Assembly: GCA_030761205.1 (NCBI GenBank) | Contig: JAULJL010000010.1 | Span: forward strand, 12,495,241 to 12,559,240 | DNA length: 64,000 nucleotides | Source: Fremontodendron californicum | Taxonomy: Eukaryota; Streptophyta; Magnoliopsida; Malvales; Malvaceae | Direction: 5' to 3' | Shown: positions 46,101 through 56,884 of the stretch, piece after piece | How positions within the stretch are numbered: position 1 is the stretch's first letter | How the letters are laid out: each line of letters begins with the position of its first letter | The notes under the pieces: model-generated | Database searches by the model: none | The model's input: only the letters and a program-made list of their open reading frames with translations | Told to the model about the DNA's origin: nothing | Program-made: the position numbers and the translations under genes

Positions 46101-49100
46101 CCATAAGAGAGCAACATCAGTAAAATACATGGATTCAGAGTTTACCTTAGTGGCATCATCATTAATGGCCATTGCACTGAAGTATTGCTCCATCCCTCAC
46201 AAGAAGTTGTCCATATCCTTTGCAGACTTGGTTCCCTTGAACTCCTTTGACTTAGGGACCTCGATCTTGTGCTTGGCTGTCACAACTAGCACGCCACCCC
46301 TTATGGCTGCTTTGCATGATGTGAGCTCTCCCTTGAGCTCGTCCATCTCCTTCCACATGACCACCATCATAGTTTAAAGAGCATCATTCTTTTGCGTCAG
46401 CATGTGTATCGCCTCATTTAGAGCTCCATGCATCCTCTCCTTGAGCTCTTCTCCCTCAGAGTCTAACTCTTCGATACGACCCTCAACGATCTCAAGGTTC
46501 TCCCGCATGTCCCCGCATGTCCCCAACGGTCACCTCGAGCTTAGCCGCCTTGCCATCCATGAACGATAGAACATCTCTCGAACTGGCCTTCCTGGCTCTC
46601 CCATGAGTCTCTGGGACCTCATGTGGCTAGTTTTCTGCCTGAGATGCCATCACTTTGATCAGCACCTTTCATGAACCACGAGCTCTGATACCAACTGTCA
46701 CGGGCTCGAAACTTTAGTCTTGTGAACCGTGCGGCCTTAGGCTTGAAATCACTTCCTTGTATGCTTAAGTTAGCCTACTATAACTCAAGAAGAGGGTCCG
46801 TGCCTAGACGAACACTCCAAGGCATTGAAAATTGAAAGTTACTAGAGCTAAGCAGAAAAATAAAACAAGAGAATCTAGAGAAGAATGCTCAGTGATATTG
46901 ATTCTCAAGTGTTGAACAATACAAATGAGGCTGGGGGAGACCTCTATTTATAGTTAAGCTCCCCTTACATCAACAATTCAGATTTTTACAAGTGTACGAC
47001 TATGATACATTATCTAGAGTCACAAGGAATTTAAACTCTTAACCTTAGAGTTCTAGATAAGCTGGAAACTATTGGCAGTAACTGGTTTTGATTGGGTCTC
47101 CAGGCTTCTGGAACCTTCACGCAGATTCTATCTTCCAGGGCCTTCTAGAATGCTCCAAGGACTAGGCCTGTTCTAGTGAGTCAGGATGCTCCCTGTAAGT
47201 CATTTACTGGGTCTAGACCTGCTGTGAGCGTAACGGACCCGAGCGGGCTCGTACAGACCGTGACACTAGCAAGGGGCTAGTTACTGGTCAGGGAGGGCCG
47301 AAATTGGTCGTTGCCGATCTCCCTACGATGATCGGGATGGCAGATGGCATGGGAGGACCCAAGGCCCTTATCGTGCGCCTGACCGACGATGGTAATGGAA
47401 GCGGAAGGGGAAAAAAAGAAAATAAAAAAAAATGAGAAAAAGTATTTTGAATTAATAGTCATTGCATGAAACTTGTTATTTTGCCAATGATTTATATTAA
47501 TTTATTGATGTAGCTTTTAAAGATATAATTAAAAATATAAATTTAATCTTCTGATTAAAAATAATCATTGAATCATCTATACCAAGAGGATGATTAATCT
47601 TCAATGCAATCTAATCCCTACATTTAAATGCACACCAAAGATGGGATAGGAGAATAATTATCGTATTTTATCCATCATCCCATGCAACAAACATGGCCTA
47701 AGCACGTTACTCTATTCAGGATATGTAGGAATAATTAGAAAAATTTTGCAACATTAATTTTTCGATCTTTCATTATTTATTTTTTATTTTTTAAACCAAA
47801 CATTTCTTCAATGTATTTTTCTATATTTGGTTTGTTAGGTTTTTTTTTTTTTTTTTTTTTTTTTTTGGCTTGTAGCATTGCGAGTTGTTTACTTTGTAAA
47901 GAATTATTACAACATAAATGGACCATTATTTTTTATGTTAAAATACTAATATATTCTCTCTGTGTTCATCTTCAAAAATTCTATTATTAAAATTTTGATT
48001 GATTTATCTTAATTTGTATTTAATTACTAATGATTTACTTGTACGTTGTAGTTCTACATGCAAAACTTTACTACAAAAATAGTAAACTTGATGAAGTCAG
48101 AAGGTTTATATGCTTCGCTAGGAGGCCCAATAATACTATCACAGGTAAATTAATGAACCTAATCAATTTCATCATATTTAATTTTGAAAACTAACAAAAA
48201 ATTTAAGAACCAATATTTCTATATTGTAATTTGTAGATAGAGAATGAATATCAAAACATCGAAGCAGCTTTCCATGAAAAAGGAGCTGCTTATGTTCGAT
48301 GGGCAGCAAAAATGGCTGTCGACCTTGAAACTGGTGTGCCATGGGTGATGTGCAAGCAAACCGATGCTCCTGATCCAGTGGTTGGTCCTATATATATATA
48401 CTCATTATTTCTTTCTTCGATCTTTGGAATTAATATTGTTCTTAATTTGTTTATAGACAAAAGTAATTAGATTAATTAATGCATTTATACATGTTGATTG
48501 TTAATTATTTTGCAGATTAATACATGCAATGGTATGAGATGTGGAGAAACTTTTGGAGGACCCAACTCACCCAACAAGCCATCCATGTGGACAGAAAACT
48601 GGACTTCTTTGTAAGCTTTCACCGAATTTCTATTATTCTTTTATTTAATTCTTAAAAAAAAAATAATAATAATCAAAAAAGTCATTCAACTTACACCTGT
48701 CCACTAACGGGCTGTCCTTAGGATCGAGCCTTGAACATGAATTTTCAAACGGTCTGAGTCAGTTCGTGAATATATTTTAATATTAAATTTATATCATATT
48801 TAATGGGTGGGCCGGACGAAGCTTAAGCAAACAATTTAAAATGTCAAACTATCAATGGCCCGATATAAGACAAATCTCTCAAGTGTCTTGGAAACAATCA
48901 AAAACTGATAAATGATATAGGTTGGATAAAGATCTTACTTTTAAATGATATAAATGCTTGGACTTGCACTTGATTATTTGGCTCAACTGATTCAAAAGAT
49001 TTAAATGTTTGCACTCAATTGTATATATATGTAATTCATATGATAGGTGTGCATCTCTTTATTGAAAAAAAAAATTGAATTTGAATAATTTTTTTCTTAA

Positions 49101-50518
49101 ATAAAAAATCCAAATGTGCTCTTTCTCTTATTTGTAAATAATATAATATTGAAAGTATAACTAGAGAATTTTCATTTGTTCTAATGACAAACTTTTCTTT
49201 TTATAGTATATATGTAAAGTTATAAGTATTTATAATAAGCAAGTTTTACTTGATCATAACTTGTTACTATTGAAAATAAAATCTAAGACATGCTAAATTA
49301 TTAATGCTAGTAGTTTTTCATATTGCTTACAAAAAGTAATTTTTAAATGTTGTTCATAGCTAAAGAATATATATACTTGAAAATGAAATTTGGATTTTTT
49401 TTTTTTTTTTATTACAGCTACTAACTTCTAATGTTTCTTGAAGCTATCAAGTATATGGTGGAGAGCCATACATAAGATCAGCTCAAGATATTGCATTTCA
49501 TGTTACACTTTTCATAGCAAAAAGGGGAAGTTACATAAATTATTACATGGTAAGGTTATTTATGATTCATTCGACTAAAACCCAAGCAATAGTTTAATTA
49601 ATTAATTGATTATATATATATATATATTTTGTTGACTTGTTATACAAACAATTGCCTACCTTCTAAAGTTTTCAAGAACTTTGGATTTATATAGAATGAC
49701 AAAAGTGCATAAATTTGCTTAGGAAAAAAAAATTTAAGTTTAGGGATTTATAAAAAACTATATATCCTTTTTTGGTATCTGACATGAATTTCTTGATGGA
49801 AACTGCCTATATAATAATGTAGTACCATGGTGGAACGAATTTTGGAAGGACGGCATCTGCTTATGTGATAACAAGTTACTACGACCAAGCTCCTCTTGAT
49901 GAATATGGTGAGTTAATTAGATGTAAAGTTCTATTTTTCCTAATTTCTTGCATGTATATCCTTCTGCTATTTATCAGGCTCCCTTGACCGCTCCCTGTTT
50001 TTTTTTTCTATATATGTAACAAGCAAGAAAAGGAAAATCTTTTTGATCGGCAATTTTTATTTTTGTTTCGCCATTAAATTTGTTGAATGGAATGAGTACT
50101 ACAGGTTTGCTAAGACAACCAAAATGGGGTCATCTTAAGGAATTGCATACTGTGATAAAGAATTGCTCTACACCTTTATTGCAAGGAGTGCAAAGCAATT
50201 TCTCAATAGGTCAATTTCAGCAGGTAAAGTCCTAATTAACCCTATACTATATATGCACCAAATTGTTTTAAAAGAATTATTATTCATGAATTAATTAATT
50301 AATATCAAACACTTATCTTGGACCTCTTTTTTTTTTTTTTTTTGTTGGTTTAGGCTTATGTTTTCGAAGAAGGAATGGGAGGATGTGTTGCATTCCTTGT
50401 AAACAATGATTCCACAAATAATGCTACTGTTCAATTTAGAAACAATTTGTTCGAATTGTTGCCCAAGTCGATTAGCATTCTACCAGACTGTCAAAATATG
50501 ATTTTCAACACTGCAAAG
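40186..50518 (+). CDS. Beta-galactosidase, GH35 (plant BGAL6/BGAL16-like), exons 1-11, 3' part not seen
   Basis: A secreted enzyme that removes terminal beta-galactose from cell-wall polysaccharides and glycoconjugates. Exons inferred from GT-AG sites and protein continuity: 40186-40362, 42449-42544, 43033-43145, 43251-43317, 48052-48144, 48237-48380, 48516-48610, 49444-49549, 49823-49907, 50105-50223, 50354-50518, giving 420 codons without a stop. A hydrophobic signal peptide occupies about 1-24. The GH35 signature GGPIILSQIENEY spans exons 5-6, with E186 as likely acid/base. E257 in MWTENW is the likely nucleophile. YHGGTNFGRT and the LDEYG segment are intact. Plant family members are about 700-850 residues, so roughly 300-400 are missing. 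A good donor (GTAAGT) follows exon 11, but no next exon was found before the LINE and copia insertions. It either continues past 64000 or is broken. Intron 4 is 4.7 kb because of inserted elements. Confidence 0.93.
40363..42448 (+). other. Intron 1 of the beta-galactosidase gene
   Basis: 2086 bp between CTCAG/GTATTT and CTATGCAG/ATG. It is AT-rich with two long T-runs (42118-42137, 42242-42257). No coding region or clear transposon was recognised. Confidence 0.75.
42598..42981. mobile_element. MITE with ~50-bp terminal inverted repeats in intron 2
   Basis: The start AAGAGGGATTAATTTATATT matches the reverse complement of the end (AAGAGGGATTAACTTACATT). Similarity continues for about 50 bp, through ACATGTTTTTA. 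The element is about 384 bp and non-coding. The flanks ATATACATG and ATATATATA could be a 9-bp duplication of Mutator type, but they are low-complexity. Confidence 0.7.
43408..43701. mobile_element. hAT-type MITE in intron 4 with 8-bp target duplication
   Basis: ACTATGAT is repeated at 43400-43407 and 43702-43709, enclosing 294 bp. The ends are imperfect inverted repeats (TAGAAGTGTTCATGGGC and the reverse of GAGCAGGTCTA). The core is AT-rich between GC-rich arms. A relative lies at 50944-51220. Confidence 0.8.
44142..44948 (-). pseudogene. Gypsy RT/RNase H junction and integrase remnant
   Basis: 44667-44948 begins with the RT leader VLQSFNDVIPAKLPEGLPP. It jumps to an RNase H piece (DASHFVSGGVLMQD), then to the integrase zinc-binding region ending VEAYVKTCLVCQ. 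The catalytic RT core is absent. 44142-44369 carries the end of the integrase core, with the S.HPQT..QTERVN segment. Stops separate the pieces. Confidence 0.85.
45107..45610 (-). pseudogene. Gypsy gag knuckle and protease remnant with damaged motifs
   Basis: A 167-codon open stretch. The knuckle reads CFLCDGSHRMRDY, with tyrosine where the last cysteine is expected. The retropepsin motif reads ALVDTRAS in place of the usual DTGAS, followed by FMSEKAAKKLGL. Both changes should abolish function. Upstream (45800-46660) are gag fragments containing a F...F.PEY..DEARAKLRRL-like segment in broken frames. Confidence 0.85.
46696..47265 (-). repeat. 5' LTR of the gypsy remnant
   Basis: 570 bp with TGTCACGG...CCGTGACA ends, next to the initiator tRNA-Met type primer site at 46682-46693. 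There is no partner LTR in the window. Confidence 0.8.
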
Positions 50519-50943
50519 GTAAGTAAGTTATGATTTTACTTACAGTATGGTTTTTGGTAGAACCTATATATTCCTGGAAATGTGTGAATTTATAGGGTAA
50601 GAATTTGAAAATTATGCAAAGTTTTTTAATGAGAAAAAAACTCAACCTTAGTAACTTTTATTAAACTTGACTTGCCTTACATCAAACATTGAGTCTCTTT
50701 TTATAGACCCAATTCCGTAAAGATAAATACTTCTCCCTATCTTCTCTCCAACCAAACTATATGATATTAATCCTAAAGATTACATATCCAAATGATAAAG
50801 CCTAAATTATAAAGGAAATCACAACTAGATAAATACAAAGATTATGGAATAAAAGAAATAACTATTAGATAAATATTAAATACTCTAATAAATAAGTTAG
50901 TTAAATACTAAGTAACATGCTATCTTCCTTTTGTTACCATGCG

Positions 50944-51220
50944 TAGATCTGCTCATGGCCGGGTCAGGCCGCGACCCCCTTTTTTTTTTCAATTTCTTTG
51001 CCAAGACCCGGCCTTGGGTCGGACTGAGCCGATCCAATAGGTCCGAATTTACTGTTCATCAAATTAAAATAATATATATTTTTATTTTTTTATAATTAAA
51101 ATTAAATAAAATAAATTATTATAATAAAAAGCACTATTCCAAACCGGGCCGGTCCAGAACAAAAAAATCTTATCCAAGCCCAGCCTAATATGAGCCGTGC
51201 CGGGCCCATGAACATGTCTA
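50944..51220. mobile_element. hAT-type MITE after exon 11
   Basis: The ends TAGATCTGCTCATGGCCGGG and the reverse complement TAGACATGTTCATGGGCCCGG are inverted repeats around an AT-rich core. It belongs to the same family as 43408-43701. TTGTTACC just before the left end and TTGTTACG after the right end may be an imperfect 8-bp duplication. Confidence 0.65.
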
Positions 51221-52467
51221 TTGTTACGTGGGAGCATATCATCTGTAACTATTATACTGTAATTAATCAATTATAATTCAAAATTATGTAAGATTCATTA
51301 AAATTTTGTGTATATATGCAGTCCAAATTTATAAGTGGTGACTTTTTTTTTTTTTGGGTTAAACCAAGTAATTTATTAGAGATTAAAAAGTATCATTCGT
51401 GAGAAAACAAAACTCACAGCGGACCAAAAGTATAGAACATATCTAGATAAATATTTGCACATCTGTTATACTATTTAAAAATATTATAATATTAAACGCA
51501 AACATTTTGGGTAATTTTGCTTCCCTTACCCAAGTCAGACTTGCAAGTCTGTTTTATTATTTAAAAATATTATTAAATTTTTATAAATTAAATTTAAATT
51601 TAAATAATATTTTATTAGATGAACAATAATTCAAATCGAATCCATCCGAATAAAAAAAATTACTGTATAGATCCGACCCAACCTTGGCCAAGTCTAATAA
51701 GAACAAACTCTGAAACAAAATAATCAAAAGAAGCACTTTCCAAAACCAAAAGAAGCAAACAAACAGACACCCCAGACTGACAAAAATAATAAAGAGTGAC
51801 CACCATGCCGTGAAAAAATTCTCTCTCCCTAATCATGCTTTTTCCAGAGTAGCTTTTCTGGAGATATTGAAAAAACGTACCACACCAGATGAACATATAA
51901 GCAAATTGATTTTCGAAAAAAAAAAAAAAAACCCAAAGCTTTCAGGGATGATTGGAATCTTTCTCACACCACATAACAACCACCACCGAGTCGGATTCAA
52001 TAACTAGACACACAGAACCATTGCTTCTCGTCATTAAAAAATCTCGAAAGCATATTTAATAGCATGTAATTCCACAATATTCAAGTTTTGCACTCCCAAA
52101 GGGCCAAAGAAAATAGCCACAATCAGACCATTGAAATCCCTTAAGACTCCACCACACCCAGCAGGACCTGGCTGGCTTACCTTTTACAGCATCATCCACA
52201 TTGAATTTTAAAAATTCAGGCTCAAGAGAAAACTAGATAATTTTCTGATTATACAAGGAGCACAAGTCAAAGGATCAACCTACCACAATAAGTCAGCAAG
52301 GAGATAGTTCTCATTAGTTGCCCTAATCCAAAATAAAGTCCCGAGATTCACAAGGAACAACATCTCATCCTCATCCACATTCCATTTTTTTTTTTGTTTT
52401 TTTTTTTTCAAACACTTCATTCCTCATCAACTACAAAGTTCAAAAGGCAACAGTTACTGATCCTACC

Positions 52468-52955
52468 TGTTGTGCGGAACTAAAACGAGATTACTAAAAC
52501 CGATAAAAAACACACTGAAAAACACCGATAATTTTACGTGGTTCGGCCAATATGCCTACGTCCACGGGAGGAGGAGCAAAGCTTTGTATTTGTCGGAGAT
52601 GGAGTATTACACGAGATACGTATTACAAGTGCTCTCTATAACACACACTCAACCGGGAGGGGCTCTCTCTAGAGCTCTCACATCTCTACCGGGAGGGAGC
52701 TCTTGGAGCTCATCTTTGGAGCTCTCCAACTCTATCTCACACTCTCTCACTCACTCATATTTCTCTCTCACTCTACATGGCCTTTTATAGGCACCATCCA
52801 TGGTGTGAACACATAGTTAGTGGCAAACAAAGTAGCCACCATCCACCAACTATTATGGTGGGAACACATAGCTAGTGGCTTTGGTTGGTGGCTTTGGTGG
52901 AAGCTTCCTTGGTAGGTGGTAAGCCTCTTTTGATGACTTTGAGCCATATTCAACA
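52468..52955 (-). repeat. 3' LTR of the deletion-derivative copia element
   Basis: 488 bp. It keeps a CTTGGAGCTCAT segment missing from the other LTR and lacks the duplication found there. A TATAAAAGG box reads on the minus strand at about 52781-52789. Confidence 0.93.
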
Positions 52956-53109
52956 ATCTCCACCTTGGCGAGAATCCACAGAGAGAATTCACTGATCAGA
53001 GCTTCCTCCTTTCTCCTTCAGGTGTCATATACACCATTACACACATCAAGGCACCTACTGCATTGGCATGATCCATCAATGCACTGAGCCTGAGTCAATT
53101 TTTCTGTCT

Positions 53110-54200
53110 ATTCTAATCTCCTTCTCAAGAATTTTCTTAGCTTCTCCAAGATCCTTCATCTCGAACTCTGAGCTCAGTTGAGCCTTCAGCTTGTCGATCT
53201 CCACCTTGCCTTTTTCAGCAGATAGACAAATGATCCATCTTGAAGTTTCCGAAAATAAACACAGTGATCAAATTGACTGTGTGTGTACTTTTCATCCTGT
53301 CATGAAACAGTCCAACCGTTTGTACAGCTGTCACGGGATTGTTTCAGACCATACAGTGACCGGTTCAACTTGCTTTTGTAGTCTTTGAGACCGGGGACTC
53401 CAAAACCATCTGGTTGAGTCATATAAATTTCCTCCTCTAAGGAACCATGGAGGAATGCAGTTTTTACATCAAGTTGAACTAACACTAGGTCATACTGTGC
53501 TACTAAAGCCAATAAGATCCGAATAGATGCATGCTTAACAACAGGTGAAAATACCTCATTGTAGTCTATTCCTTCTTTTTGAGCGTAGCCTTTGGCTACC
53601 AGTCTGGCTTTGTATCTGATGCTGTCTTTGCCGGTAGCACTCTCCTTTTTGGCAAAGACCCATTTGCACCCAGTTGATCTTTTGAGTGTTGGAAGTGGAA
53701 CCAACTTCCAAGTCTGATTCTGATGAAGTGATGTCATCTCTTCATCCATCGCCTTCTTCCACTGGGCATGCTCTGGGCTGTTTACAGCTTCTTTGTAATT
53801 GATCGGGACATCATCATCAATTACTGGAAGGGCGTATGCCACCATGTCTGTGTACCGAGCAGGTTTCCGAATATGTCTTTTCGGTCTGCTGGTGGCAACT
53901 GATTCAGGATGCTGAAAGATTTCCGGTGATGACTCCTCCACTTCAGTTAAGGTGTCATCAGATTCTGGTTCAGATTCATCAGAATTTTGACCAGCATCTT
54001 CTGATTCAAACTCCACCTGCTTTAGAGAATCATGGTTCTCATTCTCTGGAGTTGACAGTTTCAGCATTACAGATTCGTCAAAGGTAACATCTCGGCTTAC
54101 GATGACTTTCTTTGACTCAGGGTTCCACAGTTGGAATGCCTTTACTCCTTCACTAAATCCCAAGAAGACAGCTTTCTTGGCTCTAGGATCCAGTTAAGCA
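53110..54200 (-). pseudogene. Copia reverse transcriptase remnant lacking the YVDD core
   Basis: 53300-54163 is open for 287 codons. It encodes the end of the integrase C-terminal region (F...LWNPESKKVIVSRDV..D) and the RT N-terminal half (WKLVPLP...GCKWVFAKK, LVAKGYAQKEGIDY, LDVKTAFLHG, SLYGLKQ). After a frameshift, 53110-53290 carries FRKLQDGSFVYLL followed almost at once by EIDKLKAQLSSEFEMKDLG. The intervening stretch that should hold YVDD is deleted, so no polymerase activity is possible. RNase H is absent. Confidence 0.9.
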
Positions 54201-54314
54201 TCCGTAAATACGAAGCCGATCATAATCAGTGGCAGAATGTCCGGACCACACCTCTATGGGAGTTTTCCCATCAATTGCAGTGGAGGGTAGTCTGTTGATA
54301 ATGTGGGAGGCGTA

Positions 54315-54640
54315 CTATAAAGCCTCGGCCCAAAATTCTTTGCTCAAGCCCGACTGGGATAACATGCAGCGAACTTTATCAACCAAAGTTTGGTTCATCC
54401 TTTCTGCAACTCCATTCTGCTGGGGAGTGCCAGGAACAGTGAAGTGTCGGATTATCCCATCATTCTGACAGATTTCCTTCATTGCTAAGAATGCTCCACG
54501 TACAACCTTCAGGACTCCATTCTGAATGGTCATCTTGTAACCATTTGAGTCTAAGACCCCCAGTGATATGAGGTTCTTCTTGAGATCAGGGACATACCTT
54601 ACATCTGTAAGTTGTCTGATTGTACCGTCATGCATTTTTA
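54315..54640 (-). pseudogene. Copia pre-integrase/integrase remnant with internal deletion
   Basis: 106 open codons in which the protease-to-integrase linker (MHDGTIRQLTDVRYVPDLKKN) is joined in frame to the end of the integrase core (VPGTPQQNGVAERMNQTL). The zinc-binding region and the first two catalytic aspartates are missing. Only the glutamate region remains. Confidence 0.88.
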
Positions 54641-54939
54641 GTCGGATCGTTCCAATACCTCTAGTGTGACATCGTTGCCCATAAGGATAATTCTTCCATC
54701 AAGCTCTTGATAGCTTGAGAAACACTCTCGGTTCGAACACATCTGGTATGAACATCGGGAATCCCTTGATTGGAAAGATGTATCTCCACCTTAAACTGTG
54801 AAAGCAGAGTCTTCTTCTCTATCAGTCTTTTGAGCAACTAACACAATCGACCTCTCTTGTCAGGACAGCCTTTCCTCTAGTGTCCAACACTAGGCACACT
54901 CGTTCCTTGCAGATTGTCGATGATACTTTTCCTAGACAG

Positions 54940-55535
54940 GATCTTCATCCATCTATCGGTCCTTCGCGGATTAACAGGATTCTTCTCCTAGATAGGATAT
55001 CCACCGCCTACTGGACTGGACTGGACATGATCTTCACCGTCTATTGGTCCTTCGCGGATTAACAGGATTCTTCTCCTAGATAGGATATCCACCGCCTACT
55101 AGATTGGACAGGATCTTCACCATCCACTGGTCCTTCGCGGATTAACACGATTCTTCTCCTAGATAGGATATCCACCGCCTACTGGACTGGACTGGACATG
55201 ATCTTCACCGTCCACTGGTCCTTCGCGGATTAACAGGATTCTTCTCCTAGATAGGATATCCACCGCCTACTGGACTGGACAGGATCTTCACCGTCCACTG
55301 GTCCTTCGCGGATTAACAGGATTCTTCTCCTAGATAGGATATCCACCGCCTACTGGACTGGACTGGACAGGATCTTCACCGTCCACTGGTCCTTCGCGGA
55401 TTAATAGGATTCTTCTCCTAGATAGGATATCCACCGCCTACTGGACTGGACTGGACAGGATCTTCACCGTCCACTGGTCCTTTGCGGATTAACAGGATTC
55501 TTCTTCTAGATAGGATATCCACCGCCTACTGGACT
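54940..55535. repeat. Minisatellite A, 83-88-bp unit, seven copies
   Basis: Each unit contains CCTTCGCGGATTAACAGGAT and later GATATCCACCGCCTAC. Starts at 54961, 55049, 55132, 55220, 55303, 55391 and 55479 give spacings of 88 or 83 bp; the short units lack one CTGGA. It lies within the copia internal region. Confidence 0.93.
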
Positions 55536-56093
55536 GGACTTGACAGGATCTTCACCTCCTACTGGACGGGATCTTCACTGTCTACTGAACTGGACTGGAC
55601 AGGATCTTCACCTCCTACTGGACGGGATCTTCACTGTCTACTGAACTGGACTGGACAGGATCTTCACCTCCTACTGGACGGGATCTTCACTGTCTACTGA
55701 ACTGGACTGGACAGGATCTTCACCTCCTACTGGACGGGATCTTCACTGTCTACTGAACTGGACTGGACAGGATCTTCACCTCCTACTGGACGGGATCTTC
55801 ACTGTCTACTGAACTGGACTGGACAGGATCTTCACCTCCTACTGGACGGGATCTTCACTGTCTACTGAACTGGACTGGACAGGATCTTCACCTCCTACTG
55901 GACGGGATCTTCACTATCTACTGAACTGGACTGGACAGGATCTTCACCTCTACTGGACGGGATCTTCACTGTCTACTGAACTGGACTGGACAGGATCTTC
56001 ACCTCCTACTAGACGGGATCTTCACTGTCTACTGAACTGGACTGGACAGGATCTTCACCTCCTACTGGACGGGATCTTCACTGTCTACTTATC
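55536..56093. repeat. Minisatellite B, 56-bp unit, about ten copies
   Basis: Each unit contains ACAGGATCTTCACCTCCTAC and then GGGATCTTCACTGTCTAC. The two halves are related, so the unit is itself a dimer of ~28-bp modules. The shared GGATCTTCACC word links it to array A. Confidence 0.93.
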
Positions 56094-56109
56094 CTTCGCG
56101 AACTCACAG

Positions 56110-56260
56110 GTCCAGTACTTTGCACTGCCACATGCCAAAGTTACGTGGTGCCATCAAATTTCTCCACCTCGAACTTTGCAGTGGTCATCGAGTTCTTTCT
56201 GATGTAAGAACTTGATGGTGCGCTGCTGGTTGTTTCAGTTGTCTCTAATGATTCTGCCAT
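56110..56260 (-). pseudogene. Gag start of the deletion-derivative copia element
   Basis: The ATG at 56260 opens a gag start rich in Ser and Thr, with FEVEKFDG at about codon 43. A one-base shift then puts the conserved NFGMWQCK segment out of frame. The frame runs into minisatellite B, which replaces the rest of gag. Confidence 0.75.
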
Positions 56261-56510
56261 GGTAATAAAACAAAATTACCAACTCAGAGTTTTTCCGTTA
56301 CCTGTATGGAAAAACGGATGCCGCGGTTGAGTCCGGAATAGTCGAAATAGCCAGGAACGGGTCCAACTGTGTAAATTTTGGACACACGGTGAATATTCTG
56401 CGAATATTCTGCTGCAGGTGGCTCGAAATGGACTCGGTTTAGCTCAACCGGCTCGGAAAAGTCTCAGAATAGTGTTCTGAAACGGCTCAAAAAATGGCCC
56501 GAAAAAGTTG

Positions 56511-56735
56511 GTCGGAGCGGCGGCGGCGCGTGGGGCGCGTGCGGCGGCGCGTGGAGGCTGCTTGGTGACCGGCGCGTGGGGCGCGTGAGGTCCACGCGTC
56601 TTCAACCTCTGGATGGCGCGTGGGCGCGTGCGGCGCGTGGGCTTCACGCGTCTTCAACCTCTGGAGGCGCGTGCGGCGCGTGGGCGCGTGAGTCCCACTC
56701 TCAGACCTTCTGGCGGCGCGTGTGGGCGCGTGCGG
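56511..56735. repeat. GC-rich block of GCGCGTG words in the copia leader
   Basis: About a dozen GCGCGTG or GGCGCGTG words, often spaced 9-20 bp, stand out sharply from the AT-rich surroundings. The block lies between the primer site and the gag start of the minus-strand element, that is, in its untranslated leader. Confidence 0.8.
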
Positions 56736-56869
56736 CGTCTTCTGGCGCTCCGGTTGATTCTGCTGCACTCCTCTCGACGACCTCTTCAACCTGGTATTTT
56801 CAAAACACAAATTGGAGCACTTTTGAAAAACGGACAGAATCGAACAAACTCGGTTTTACATAAAATTTG

Positions 56870-56881
56870 GCTCTGATACCA
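56870..56881 (-). other. Primer-binding site of the deletion-derivative copia element
   Basis: TGGTATCAGAGC on the minus strand, three bases from the 5' LTR; initiator tRNA-Met type. Confidence 0.92.
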
Positions 56882-56884
56882 ATT

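Larger units (their letters stand above)
43905..47265 (-). mobile_element. Decayed Ty3/gypsy (chromovirus-like) element in intron 4
   Basis: Minus strand. The 5' LTR is 46696-47265 (570 bp, TGTCACGGGCTC...CCGTGACA), with a TGGTATCAGAGC primer site at 46682-46693. Gag remnants lie at about 45560-46660, then a broken knuckle and protease (45107-45610). A junction follows where most of RT and RNase H are deleted (44667-44948), then integrase pieces (44142-44640, with HPQTNRQTERVN). The 3' LTR is missing; similarity fades near 43905. It lies opposite to the beta-galactosidase gene. Confidence 0.85.
43804..47698. mobile_element. Possible PIF/Harbinger-like element ends enclosing a gypsy remnant
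   Basis: The left end GATCATATTTGGTGCA and the reverse complement of the right end GGCCATGTTTGTTGCA are similar for about 55 bp. TAA flanks both sides (43801-43803, 47699-47701). TAA/TTA duplication and this type of end fit a Tourist-like element. The match is imperfect and the inside is mostly gypsy-derived, so this is tentative. Confidence 0.4.
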
